From contig CM034547.1 in the NCBI GenBank assembly GCA_020055645.1, forward strand, positions 70,838,884 through 70,902,883: DNA of 64,000 nt, in the 5' to 3' direction. This stretch comes from Tomocerus qinae. Lineage: Eukaryota > Arthropoda > Collembola > Entomobryomorpha > Tomoceridae. The first letter of the stretch is position 1; each line of letters starts with the position of its first letter. The translations under genes and the position numbers were made by a program. Positions 49,671 to 60,742 of the stretch are shown one piece after another. Under the pieces are notes generated by a model that searched no databases, was not told the DNA's origin, and was given only the letters and a program-made list of their open reading frames with translations.

Positions 49671-50416
49671 CTAAAATCAAATGGACAATTTATTAAGTTT
49701 ATGTCAGGACCCATCATATACAGTTCTGTTTTCTTGAGTCTAAGAAATTCAGGGAACCAGGCTTGCGAAGGCCAATAAGGAACGACAAAAATACATGTAC
49801 ACTGATCTGTTACAACTTTTTTCAGTGCCCTTGGAATTAGGCAAAAGGGGGGAAATATATAACCATATTCGTTTTTCCAATTGCATGTAAAAGCATCAAC
49901 AATAGTGCCATTAGGTTGAGGGAACCAAGATGCAAATCTTTCACATTGAGTACTTAGTGCTGAGGCAAATAAGTCTATTGTTGGCTGTCCAAATAAAGAT
50001 ACAATTTTTAAGAATTCTTGTGAGTTAAGCTGCCAGTCTGAGTCGTCTGATTTTCTTCTAGATTCAAAATCTGCAGAAACATTTTCGGCGGATCTAATAT
50101 AGCTTGCAAATAAATGAATCGATTTTTGTTCGCACCATTTCCATATACGTACAGCTGTTCGATGAAGAATATCAGAATGACATCCCCCATATTTGTTTAT
50201 GTATGAAACAGCTGTTACACTATCAACTCTAAGCAGAATTTTACAATTTTCTTTCTTTGTAAAAAATGTATGCAATCCTTTTTCAATGGCAAGGAGTTCG
50301 AGAGCATTGATGTGTAATAGTTTTTCTAGCGAAGACCAAGGTCCGTGAGACTTTTTATTTTCAAATATGGCAATTTCAGCCGGACAGGGATGCATCAGTA
50401 TGCATAGTGTACTCAT
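49583..50416 (-). CDS. DIRS RNase H (3' part) and methyltransferase-like region
   Basis: Continues the protein that the preceding frame begins, in a different phase. It starts with the RNase H core after the first catalytic Asp: GPWSSLEKLLHINALELLA (Glu), RVDSVTAVSYINKYGG (Asp) and a later SAENVSADFESR. Next come IDLFASALSTQCERFASWFP, DAFTCNWKNEYGYIFPPFCL and VVPYWPSQAWFP, the block after RNase H in DIRS elements, described in the literature as a Dam-like methyltransferase domain; activity is not shown here. The ATG at 50414-50416 is probably not a true start, because homology to the upstream frame ends only just before it. The frame ends 12 bp before the first TTG of the recombinase and overlaps its open frame. 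Confidence 0.85.
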   Translation of the reverse strand: MSTLCILMHPCPAEIAIFENKKSHGPWSSLEKLLHINALELLAIEKGLHTFFTKKENCKILLRVDSVTAVSYINKYGGCHSDILHRTAVRIWKWCEQKSIHLFASYIRSAENVSADFESRRKSDDSDWQLNSQEFLKIVSLFGQPTIDLFASALSTQCERFASWFPQPNGTIVDAFTCNWKNEYGYIFPPFCLIPRALKKVVTDQCTCIFVVPYWPSQAWFPEFLRLKKTELYMMGPDINLINCPFDFRPHPMHQTLKLVAAILSEKDSPILDFQKK

Positions 50417-53001
50417 ATATATCTTTATGGAAAGGTTTACTTGCTGTATTTATATGAGCTAACCACCAGAGTATTTCTTCGCGACATTTAATTGGCCATA
50501 CTTTTATGCAGACATCATATTCCATTTCCGAATTTCGAAGGGATTGGGATATAAATATAGCTAGCTCTCTAGTATACAAAGGACCATACATTGTGGCAGG
50601 GCAGGCGGCTATAAGATTTCCTTGCAACTCTGCAATTTTGCGAATTGTTTGATTTGACCATGACAAGGCATCTTTACATTGTTTGATAATTTTTAGCACT
50701 TTTTGTTTCGGTAATCTGATTGTTTCTTTAGTAGTACTAAAATGAAGGCCGAGGTAGGTTAATTCTTGTGTTGGGTGTAAAACTGATTTTTCGCTGATTA
50801 GGAAACCAAGACTAGTTAAAAGATTGTTTGTGAATTCAATATTTTCTTTACAATTAGCAAAATTTGAGCCAATAGTCAGAATATCATCAAGATACACCGA
50901 AGATTGATATCCTTTTGATCGTAGATAAGTTGTAACTGGTCTTAACACTTTTGTAAATACATATGGAGCAACACTTAAACCAAAAGGGACACAAGTAAAT
51001 TCATACAATATATCCTCCCAGTAAAAACTCAAATATTTTCGGTGATTAATATCAATTGGTACAAAAAAATAAGCATCCTTTAAGTCTATTTTTCCCATAT
51101 AATAATCTTTACGAAGCAGATTGCAAACATTGCGGTAATCTTCCATTTTAAAATGAGGACAGTCCACAAAGTTATTTAGGTTTTTTAGATTCAAAATTAA
51201 TCTATATGAATTATCTGGTTTAGGGACTGTAAATATTGTACTAATAAACTGATTCTCTGTGGGACTAGTTTCAACAATAGCACCGATATCAGTCAATCGA
51301 GTGATTTGAGCTGAAATAGCCGTAACTTCGACTTTGGAAAAGTTTTTATTTTTGGGAACGACTGACTGAAATGGGTTTGAGTGGAATTGAATGGAATAAC
51401 CTTGAATTGCAGAAAGTACAAATTCGTCGTTCGTTATTGCTTTCCAAATGTTTACATAGTTTTTGAGTCTACCAGCATAAAGTTCTCTTACCACTTTATC
51501 ACTTGGTGTGATTATTGGTCTTTGAGGACGAAACTGACCCCTTGATTTCCATGGGTATCCTCTTCCCCGTGGAGGGCCCCGCACGTTTAAAGACTGAGGA
51601 AGCATCTTGCGGGAATTGCGAGCATACGGAGAAAATCGCGATTTTCCTCGAAATGGCTCCTTTAATATAGCGGATGTTGATTTTGCACTTCTAACATCTT
51701 TATCTAATGCATCGCCAAATAGGAGCTCCGTGACTTTTGTTTGATTCGAGCATAAGCTGGATGCTCCTCTAGCAAGGAATGGTTTGATATTGGCTCGTCT
51801 TTGATTATTTATCTCGCGGAAGGAAGCGCCCAGATTTCGAGCTGAATCCATTGACAGCTGAACAATTTCTTTTGTCGTTTCAGGATTTCCAAGTGAATTT
51901 TGAAACAGCAAATCAACAACTTTTGCTTGAGCAACCAATGCTCTGCTGATTCCTTGAAGAATAAATTGCAATCGCACATCTTTTGATTTTGCATTTTGAT
52001 TTAAATTCGGGTTATTCCAAATCTCTGGGTTTACTCTGGGCACGCCCAATAATTTACAGTTATTGGGAGCCTTGTATTTGATTTTATCGGCCTCATAACT
52101 TTCCTTTGGAAATATGCGTTGAGGAAACTGCAAAAAGGTTTCGGCAACTTTTTCGGTGATGTCTTCACCATATTCTTGGTCTGGTAAAACCGAATCTAAG
52201 ATTTCGGATAGGATATTCTGAGCTTCATTGCTACTCACGGTATTTTCAACTAGAAAGTATATAAAAAATAACACGCATGTTATTTTATTGTTACTTTTGT
52301 AACATAAGTGAGTGTATTAGTAGGAAATGAATTTTTAAATCAGCTCAGATGTTTTTAAATATACCTGCATCTGCAGATTTTAATAGACCCATTTCACCAA
52401 GAATAGAATTGAGCGGATCATCGATCACATCCTCATTTTCAGACTCATTTCGGGTTTCATCATAAATGAATTCAGACTCGTCGTCTGCCAAATGCTGAGT
52501 GTGGTTTCCAGTCAGCGTTGTATTTAAGGAGTCTATTTTATCAGCTAATTTCTCTAGGACAGTTGTTTGGTTCGTCATGACATTAGGTATTTCTGCTAAT
52601 GAGGCAAGGGCTTCCTTTTGATCTTGCACAGTCGACGAAAGTGCACTGAGTGTTTGTAAAATGGAGCCTTCAGTGGATAACGCATTATCCATTTGCCTTT
52701 GTGTATTGCGGCGTAATGATCTCCTTTTAACGCAAACAATGTACAAATTTAAATAAGACAACAGTAAAGATTACATCGAATGAAATCACTATTATTCCTA
52801 CAGAATTGATAATTTTTCTTTCTGTTTTGTTAACTTTGAAGCATTAAAGTTTCTAAAATTAATGATCATCATTGAGTAAAATAAAAATAATGCACGATAA
52901 TTTTCAGGTAATAGGTGATATTTACAATGAGATAAATAACTATAATATGGTTAACCTTACCTAGAAGATGAAGCGAGAGGCTCTGCTTGTGGCTCTTCCA
53001 T
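50376..53001 (-). CDS. DIRS gag-like plus reverse transcriptase frame, three exons
   Basis: Reverse transcriptase copies element RNA into DNA. Proposed exons (minus strand): 53001-52961, 52723-52365, 52249-50376; introns of 237 and 115 bp with GTAAGG and GTATAT donors and AG acceptors, phases matching, 757 aa. The N-terminal part is acidic and coiled-coil-like (about 25-100), gag-like. An Arg/Gly-rich stretch (VRGPPRGRGYPWKSRGQ) follows, then RT motifs: LILNLKNLNNFV, KIDLKDAYFFVPI, YLSFYW, FGLSVAPYVFTK and the catalytic SVYLDDILTIG (about residue 585), then the start of RNase H with HTDASLSG, where a TGA stop at 50376-50378 ends the frame. The ATG at 53001 lies inside the right end, downstream of the ITR. 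The splicing is inferred from sites and phase. Confidence 0.85.
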
Positions 53002-53143
53002 TTAATAGGTCAATTAAATTACCACTGTTGTGGTGTTAACTTTGATTAGCACTGGAATCCCAATTAGCAACTACGAATTTTCAACCATGCAAGATGGCGC
53101 CGAACAGGATCGTACTTGTTGACTCCTCGGACGTAAGAACGCA

Positions 53144-53295
53144 ACTGATAGTATTGGGTGATGCTAGGGTGATATATGAGTAGAGATATGGGTATGCTAG
53201 AGATAGTGTAGGGGTCGACAGGAAAACGTTTGTCTTTAAACCGTACGATGGCTTCTCGGTAGTTGCGCTCAACTACATACGTTAACCGGTAACAT
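53144..53295 (-). repeat. DIRS right inverted terminal repeat
   Basis: Reverse complement of 48097-48248. A further 23 bp (53296-53318) outside it are unique to this end and appear again only in the ICR. It lies upstream of the first ATG, so it should contain the promoter. Confidence 0.9.
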
Positions 53296-53413
53296 GAGAA
53301 CGTAAGGTAGTGAAGTATAATTCCGCAGCTGCGGAATTATTTCGACTATTCACCCTTTTTTTTGTGCCTTTGAAACAATAATTCCGCGCGGAATTATATC
53401 GATATTTAGGGTA

Positions 53414-54544
53414 AATATAATTATTATTTAGGAGGGCATTGGGGTAAATGCCCCACCTCCGAAATCAAAGAAAAAGATTTTTTTTTCTCAAAATACCAAA
53501 ATATTTCGCGCATCGCGCGATTTCATTTTTGGCTCATTTTGGCCAAAATAAACCTAAATTTTGTGCAGTTGTATGACGTCATTGCCTTCTCCAAAATCGA
53601 CTTATACGGTACTGCTTTCAAGAATGCTAATATAATTTATAGTTCAGGTTTCACGAACTTATCATGAAGTTAAAGTAAAAGTTTTCATTTTCCGAGTTAT
53701 TGAAAAATCTCAATGATAATCAAAGAGTGACGATTTTCATTTCATTTCACGCTTTGGTTTTAACTATAAATGCATCTCGACTTTATCCTCTCATGGTAAT
53801 TTCGCGAAACCTGAACTATAAACTTTACTTAGCAAAATTTTCAATCAAAACCGTTATTAAAGCTAATAATCCACTTTTTTAAAGATTAACTTTCCATTTA
53901 AATTGGTCGTGTTCAACTTTGGATTATTCAATCAACTCAGCTCTAAATTATTGAGCTGAGTTACTACGCAGTCCGACTCCTCGGAAGAAACGAAACAATA
54001 ATAGTTACGAGGGAGTATAAGGAATTTTAAGATCAGTTGTTTGAAGATTTACAATAAAAGACTTTGTGAGAAAGGTATCAGGGCCGAAGCTATGAGGAGG
54101 GGCCCGACCAATAATTATAAGTAAAAATATATACCAAAAATTATTTAATTTGACTAGCCACCGTCTAAAGGCCTAAATGATTTCCAACCCAGCTAAAATT
54201 AAAACCAGCGTTAAGCATTGGCCATTTTAGCCACCAGCCATTTTAGCCAGCCAAATGGCCTAATGGCTGGGGTACGATGTAAAAAATCCGTTAAAATAGA
54301 ACACTGGTTAAGCTAGATCAAGATTATGAATCATACGTATAAAGTGCATTTACTTCGCGTATTGGGATCACTCGATCTTCTACTTTTGCTTAATTTTTAA
54401 CGTGTCCAAAATTGTAGGGGGGGAATGGTTTATTTACTAAATAAGCAATGGTAATAATATATAATAATTGAATGAACCTAAATATAAGTGTTAAGTAGGA
54501 ATTAGGGGAAAGTATTATTAATGAAGCTGAAGGAGTGTCATAAT
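53414..54544. other. Intergenic with repeat fragments
   Basis: No gene seen. 53436-53535 has a G-rich start and TTTCGCGCATCGCGCG, resembling the core of the MITE at 16796-16980. 54185-54308 is a GGCTAAAAT-family fragment ending AAAATAGAACACTGG. Confidence 0.5.
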
Positions 54545-54751
54545 CAGGGAACAAATAAGGTACTCCTTTTTTCCAAAAAGCAAAAAAATGCTACTTTTTT
54601 TAAAAACGCAGCCCTTTTTTGCTTTTATTCATGTAAATAAAAGTGCTACATCAAAAATTAAAAAGCAAAAATGGATTACTTTTTTAAACCAAATCCTCCT
54701 ACCTTTTCTATAAAAAGGAATAAGGCAAAAAAGGTCCTTTTTAGTTCCCTG
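54545..54751. mobile_element. CAGGGAAC-family MITE
   Basis: Starts CAGGGAACAAATAAGG and ends AAAAAGGTCCTTTTTAGTTC followed by CCTG; internally palindromic. The flanks GTCATAAT and GTAATAGT are only weakly alike. Confidence 0.7.
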
Positions 54752-55436
54752 GTAATAGTATGGTTAATACATTTAAGTCTAGCATAAGGAAAGGAACCAA
54801 CTAGAGTAAAATGTCTGTTGAAATGTTCAGTCTATCTAGCGTTGAGTATTGTAAACCTTCCTCACAAAATATTCATTCAAATATCTGAATCTAGTATTTA
54901 AATATTTATATTATTGCAGTTGCATGGCATGCAGAGATTAATAAATGAATCTTTTGGTGATCATGTGTGAGTGTACTTAAAGTCATATAATAAATAGTTG
55001 TTAAATAGTTGATTTACAAATGAGCTTCAAGACTGGGGAAAAAAATTAAGCCAAGAATTAGAATTGTGAAGCAATTTTTGGTCCATTTTTCATTATTTCC
55101 CACTTTACTTTGATACCCACATATTCCAAATAGGGATAAGTCCTTATTGAATTGAAACTGCGTCGTACATAATCATGGTTTCGGATATTCCCACTTAATA
55201 CTGACAGTTGTACACTCGGAAAAAAGTAGGAGAAATTGGGAGGATGTGGCCATCTTGTAAAGGTTCTATTTTCCACCTTTTCCCCATTTTCCCACCCACT
55301 ACTTTTTGTTTTGCAATGGGAAATGTCAGACTTCTTTCATTTCCCAGTCGAAACATAGCATAATCATAGAAAGGGAATGATAAGGTAGGTAGCGGTCATA
55401 ATTATTCAAAGCAGTTGATCATCTCCTCTGTATGTG

Positions 55437-55735
55437 TAGGATTACTCTGTCTGTCTGTCTGGAATCCCAGTACAAGATAACTTTCGAACGGTTTGAGCTA
55501 CACCCTTTCAATTTTAAGGGTACAATCTACATGGGAATAGGAACACGCACTGAGTGTATAAATGAATCGGTTTCACCTCTGTGAGGGGAAGGGGTTCAGA
55601 AACTACGAAAAATTAAAACCCGATGTAACTTCGGCTCTTTCAGTCGAGCATATAATATAACTTGTTTGACAAAGCTGACTGGTTCTGCGACACTTTCATA
55701 CAAACCGGTGTAGATTTTGACCATGGAGAGATCAA
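55437..55735. repeat. Dispersed repeat shared with 41.1 kb
   Basis: GGATTACTCTGTCTGTCTGT, GCTACACCCTTTCAATTTTA and TCGGTTTCACC follow the same order as at 41140-41420. Confidence 0.6.
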
Positions 55736-58577
55736 AGGTCACGTGGTTTTAGCTCGGATAAACTATTTACTATTTTTTGCGATGTTTTATTGCAATATTT
55801 ATTGTGGCTCCTTCCTTTAAATGGAATAACGTCCCCTGTCGGTGGGAGGCCATCTCTCTCTGCTGCTGCATAAATCAGTATTTCGGGTGAATAGATGAGA
55901 TCCAAATAAAAGCTGAATGGCAATGAGTAATGAAAGTCTGTGTTCTTGCAAAAGAAGGGCATTGTGTAGCTGGATGAGATGCTTTGATTTGGGCTCAACT
56001 TCATCATTCCGCATTCTCTTTTCACAATCCTTTCAGCTAAGCTGGCACTGTAATAGTTGTGTAATGCAGGAGTAAGTAAGTAAGAAGTGTATACAGTGCA
56101 TGTTTAGTTGTATAACTTGTATAGCCCTTGGTTCGTGTCGGTTTGTGTGTGCCAAGTTGAGTAAATAGTAGTCTTGGTTCATGTTCCTAATTGTGTGTGA
56201 ACAGGCGCCAACTACCCACCTCTTTAATCTCAACTGGATACACTAACTACAAATAATGCCAACTAATCCTCATTTTGATCTCCTCACCCACATCCTCCTC
56301 TCTTTCCACTGCTTCACTCCCTTCCTCTTACTCCCAAAATTAACATCCAAATTAAAGCAGTTTATTCAAATTGGTTCCAAAAGGTTTTTAAATGTATTTA
56401 TTTACAAAAATTCTTTTGAATCATTTGCCCCAACATCCTCCCCCCGAAACCGAGTTCTAAATACCTTACTGCTTAAGGAGGTGTGTGGACATTGAGCGAA
56501 TGGGATTCCGGAAATCGGCTGAATGTACAGTAATAGTTTCGAAATCTGTTAAAATTTTAATACGATCATGAAATTTTCGACAGTTATTTTTTATTTATTG
56601 AAAATTCAGTTTAAAAAATTTTGAGAATTTTTGAATTTAGAGAAATACAAGCCAGAAATATATCGATTTTTCGTTCACAAGTTCAAATAAGGCGCCTCAT
56701 GCTCGTTAACAATGTATTTATTTCCTCTTTTCATGGCGTTTTTTGTGTTGGTAGTTAATTCCCTATCATCTAGTGGATTTTGTGATTTCAAATGGGAGAC
56801 TTTTAAAAATCACGATGATTCCCGAAGTAAATTATTCTTTGGCAGGACAACCAAAGTCCCCACACATCCTTAATACGATTTCTAACTGAAAGGTAATCAG
56901 GAACTACTATTGTTTCGGGAGGTATTCCTATAGATGTACATGTAAGGAATTTGTGGTCACTCATTTTCCACTATTAGGCAAGGCGGGTGGAAAACGTCGG
57001 ATAGACAAAAACACTGAGTCTACCTATCTCCCTCCTCTATCTAGAATTCCATCTGATTCTGTAATTGTAATACAAAGACTGAAACAGTCCATCTGATCCA
57101 ATAAACACCATTTCATAGTATTCTCTCTTGTCAGCATCGCATCACTTTAGCTATAATAGTACTACTATGAAATGAGGAACGGCCAGGAAATAATTATGCA
57201 ATTGAGTAACTAAAACTAACCGACTCCAGAACTAGGCCAAGACTATACCAAAGGTTTGAGTACTCAAACCGCCTCGAAATCCTACCAAAAAGGAAATCCT
57301 TTTCCCTATTTTAGAACTTTTTGAATGAAGTACGCGTACTTGGGAAATACTGACCGAAACCATATTATATATTATATACTAATATAATATGGTTTTGCTT
57401 CAGGAGTTGTCATTTTGGTTAGAAGTCTGACCGTAGCATTCGACGAATGGATAAGACTTTCTTCAGTGTTTGAATATGCCAACCACTGGATAGTGGCTAA
57501 AATTAAGTACAAGAAACAATTTTTTGAAAATCAAAAAATGTACCCAAGTAAAACTTTCTTATTTCATACTTTAAAATTGTAATAAGCTCTTCCAAGTCCC
57601 CTAGTACTCTCTGAGGGCTTACTCAAAATGGTGAAAGTAGTAAAAAATGGAAAAATGTTGGTGGCTGGAAAAATCATTATTTTCTAGCGTTGCAGCCATT
57701 GCAAAGGCTGAAATGTGTGCTGGAATATCGGAGCCTGTATCTTCGAAGGTCAATAACAGTACTGGGGGTCTAGTATAATATACTCTCATGGTATAACCTA
57801 CAAAGATAAAGGGCGCTATAGGACAAAGCCAGACGCAGTTGTATTATTATGCCCAGAAATGTCAATATCTAATGCTTAAGCGGCTTTAGTTACCTGCACT
57901 GTGTCCATAGCTGGCGTAATTGCCAATTTTTTAGATCACAATAGAAATCCAGCGATTTGGGTAAAAGAGTCTTCTAATTAACGTCATAACATGGTAAGGA
58001 CGAATGTTGGGAGTAATTGCTGCTGCACGAGGTTGTGTGTGATCTAGAGCATTGCCCAAGACACAGATAGGTAGAATAGAAGAGATAGAGTGGGGAAGTA
58101 GTACTGTGGGTGATGCAGAAGAGTCGATGATAGGACAGTATATGTGTAAGTAGGTAGGCATATTAGCCATCATTATATCGGACGGAAGTGAGGATATAGA
58201 GCTTATGCAATGCGAAAGACGACAGATAGACGAAGGAACGTGGGCCACGAGGGGCGAACGTAGCAGAGTTCGAGTGAGGTAGGTTAGATCAGGTAAGGCT
58301 GGAGTGCAGTCGGCGATACTAGGTAACACCAAGAGAGTTGCCTGGCCTCGCAAATTCAACACGATTCACTCCACGTTGTCCTGCAGACATCATTCCTATA
58401 AAGGTCACTGTGTAAAGCTCAACTGTGTAAGCTCAACTGTGTAAAATCCCCCAATTCGGAGAAAAGGGGGATTTTTTGTCAAAAGGTTTAACATCTAAAA
58501 AAGTGTTTTATTTTGGTGTGCCCCCCTGGTTAAATGCCTAGACACGTGCCTGAAAACCACGGAGTCCTCGCATCGTG
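55736..58577. other. Intergenic, no supported gene
   Basis: A 143-codon minus-strand open frame (57931-58362) begins with GTG and has no recognisable domain. A perfect-looking AT-rich hairpin ACCATATTATAT/ATATAATATGGT spans 57359-57396. 58440-58553 resembles the right half of the MITE at 16796-16980, ending GACACGTGCCTG. Confidence 0.45.
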
Positions 58578-58586
58578 GATGTTAGA

Positions 58587-59559
58587 CAAGGAGCAGGGTT
58601 GTGGGTCGGGTTTTTTATGGGTTGGGGTTTATTGGGTTTTTTGACAAAAAACCCACCCCGCTTTACTTAAAAAACCCCGGGTTTATTGGGTTTATTGGGT
58701 TTTTTACAAAACATACAAAAATGTGCACTACAGCTCCATCTAGATACGCAATACAGACTAATTTCTATTCAAAAATGTAAACAAATGCATAATCAGGTGG
58801 AAACAAATATAGCTTCTACACTTCTACGCGTAATTAATGTATCGTAATGTGAGGACTATAATAATATTATTAGTTTTACGTATACTTTAGTCATTGCATT
58901 GTGAAGATTCTATTTATAATATTGTTGTACACATATGCTCAATTTCATTTTATCAATTACATATTCATTGCTGTAATGCTTTGCAATTAAAGCTTCAAAT
59001 TAACGAAGGAATAATTTCATAAAGTCAATATAATCAGTAAAATATTATAATGCTTAATATCTCACTAGTTGTTATCAAACAGTAATAATAATATAGGTGT
59101 TCACAAAAATACTGCATTTGCTACGTTACAACATAATAAAATTAAACTTTTATGCTTTAATTTTTCTTTTCATTGACATAAGTAATAGTAGTTGACACGG
59201 TTGTTGTTGTTGTCAGCTGTAGTTTTCATATATGGTATAGTATAGGCTTGTATTTATACCTATAGTTATATAAAAAAACCCTTAAACCCAAAAAACCCAA
59301 AAAACCCTAAAAAACCCAAAAAACCCGGGGTCGAGGGTTTTTTCCTAAAAAACCCGGGTTTTTCGATACCTTGACAAGGAGCAATAAAAGGTAGAACCTT
59401 TTTACAAAAAAGGTCTGCTTTTTATAAAAAAGTAGCACTTTTTTGCTTTTATTACATGTAAATTAAAGTCGATGGGCCGAATTGCTACACAAAAAAAGAC
59501 TGCCTTTTAAAAACCTTACTCCTACCTTTTTTATAAAAAAGGTCATTTTTAGTTCCCTG
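58587..59559. mobile_element. CAGGGAAC-family MITE interrupted by a hAT-like insertion
   Basis: The left tip CAAGGAGCAATAAAAGGT is reconstructed across the insertion at 58594-59373; the right end AAAAAAGGTCATTTTTAGTT then CCCTG matches the other family members. TGTTAG-like words on both sides hint at its own target duplication. About 190 bp long without the insert. Confidence 0.6.
58594..59373. mobile_element. 780-bp hAT-type element with perfect 8-bp TSD
   Basis: Starts CAGGGTTGTGGGTCGGG and ends TTTTTCGATACCTTG. ACAAGGAG occurs exactly at 58586-58593 and 59374-59381. Both ends are rich in GGGTTTTTT or its complement; the centre is AT-rich with no transposase frame. A non-autonomous hAT element of a type with CCCGGGTTTT-rich ends. 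Confidence 0.85.
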
Positions 59560-60552
59560 GTGTTAGCTATATTATCCTCTCAAGTATCCCAGTATTTACC
59601 TTATAGCTACCAAAGTTGCATGTATGCATGCAAAGTGCCATTTTCCAAATTCCTAAAGGGAAAATGTACAAATTTTCTTCAGCTTCAATTCTCAATACAT
59701 AAAATAGAAATCTAATTTATTTCTCCTATAGATTGGACAGAAAAACACGTGTAGATTTCGAGAACACAAACTTTAGTACTCTACGTTTGGCCGTTCTCCT
59801 TGGGTCTGGAATTTGGATAAACCCATCCTTAAACCTTAGCTGTGTGATTACACTATCCAATGAGCATTACAATTTAGATAGCTCTCTGTTCCAATTGTGG
59901 CTAGTACTCGTGTTACACAACATAGGTTATAGAGAAGGGAAGAATATGGAGAAGGTGAGTGAATGCCCAGCCAGGCAGGTCTCTAGTAGGAGGTACGGAG
60001 AGAAAGACGCAGTCTCGCCTAGCACTTGGGTAACGAACTCTCTTTCCCTCGCTTTCTCCCTGACTTTCGCTCTGACTTCTACGCGGCGAACATCCTCTCC
60101 TCTCCTATTCCAAAATTCCAACAAACTTGACCCATTTTCCCCATTTACCTTCGCCCCCCTCAAAATATCCTAAGCATCCTATTCTGGCCATTCTGCCCTA
60201 TTGGTCATTTCGTAATAACTACGTAAAAGTACTGCAATAGATAAAGAGTAGTCGTTGTCGGGAGGAAGCGCCTCTTCTTCATTGTTCTAGTACATTATTT
60301 ATTTCGACACTCCCCTAGCGTTGATTCTGGACTAAGGGAATTGTAATTGATACGCAGGGAAATAAAAGTCTGATTATTTGCACAATTGCCCTTTGCGCAT
60401 GGAGATGAGACGCAGCAGGGCGATAAAACCTTAGTTTCTCTCTCTCCCCCCAACTCCAAATGGTTTGCATTTTCCTATCAATTAATAGAGTGTGCTGCCC
60501 CAAACAGATAAACAACTGCCGTATTACAGAGTGAGTACCCGCTCTGTCTGTG

Positions 60553-60742
60553 TATATAAGGACTGGTTAGTATAGCTTACTCGCTGCATGGACCGAAGGA
60601 AGGAGAAAGTTTGAGTAAAGCCGAGTGGAGTGAAAGTAATCCCAAGGAATTTCACTTTTCCATGAACAAGATTGTCTGGATGTCTTTTATTCCATCCGAA
60701 GAACAAGACGTGGTGAGCCTGAGTGTCGGTCGGTGGCCACAG
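60553..60742 (+). promoter_or_regulatory. Candidate TATA promoter with a possible short first exon
   Basis: TATATAAG at 60553-60560 is followed by a 9-codon open frame (60591) and then by an ATG at 60662 that opens 27 codons (start MNKIVWMSFIPSEEQDVV) ending exactly at CCACAG/GTTGGT, a usable donor. No acceptor partner or homology is seen in the remaining 3.2 kb, so this may be chance. Confidence 0.2.

Larger units (their letters stand above)
48025..53318 (-). mobile_element. DIRS-like tyrosine-recombinase retrotransposon, near complete
   Basis: A 5294-bp element read on the minus strand. From its 5' end (right): inverted terminal repeat, gag-like plus RT frame with two introns, RNase H/methyltransferase-like frame, tyrosine recombinase, internal complementary region (ICR), inverted terminal repeat. 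This order is that of DIRS1-type elements, which copy through RNA and integrate a circular DNA by site-specific recombination rather than with a DDE integrase. There is no target duplication; AATT lies at both junctions (48021-48024 and 53319-53322). The ITRs and ICR arms appear identical, so the insertion is recent, although the RNase H domain has a frameshift with a stop. The host sequence is a pogo-like transposon. Confidence 0.93.
47272..53411. mobile_element. pogo/Tigger-like DNA transposon, split by a DIRS-like element
   Basis: The left end CCGTAAATATCGATATA (47272) and right end TATATCGATATTTAGGG (to 53411) are terminal inverted repeats flanked by TA at 47270-47271 and 53412-53413. Subterminal AATAATTCCGCG words repeat several times at both ends. 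Without the 5.3 kb insertion the element is about 0.85 kb and carries only the N-terminal part of a transposase, so it is a non-autonomous, internally deleted copy. TA targeting plus a CENP-B-like helix-turn-helix point to the pogo branch of Tc1/mariner. Confidence 0.8.

Noticed and set aside
57931..58362. 143-codon minus-strand open frame
   Set aside because: Starts with GTG, has no recognisable domain, no splice or poly(A) support, and lies next to MITE fragments.
58620..59350. Telomere-like GGGTTTTTT stretches
   Set aside because: They lie inside a hAT-type element with exact target duplications and are irregular, so they are not interstitial telomere repeats.
59733..60173. 146-codon plus-strand open frame
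   Set aside because: TTG start, mixed composition and no family resemblance or splice context.
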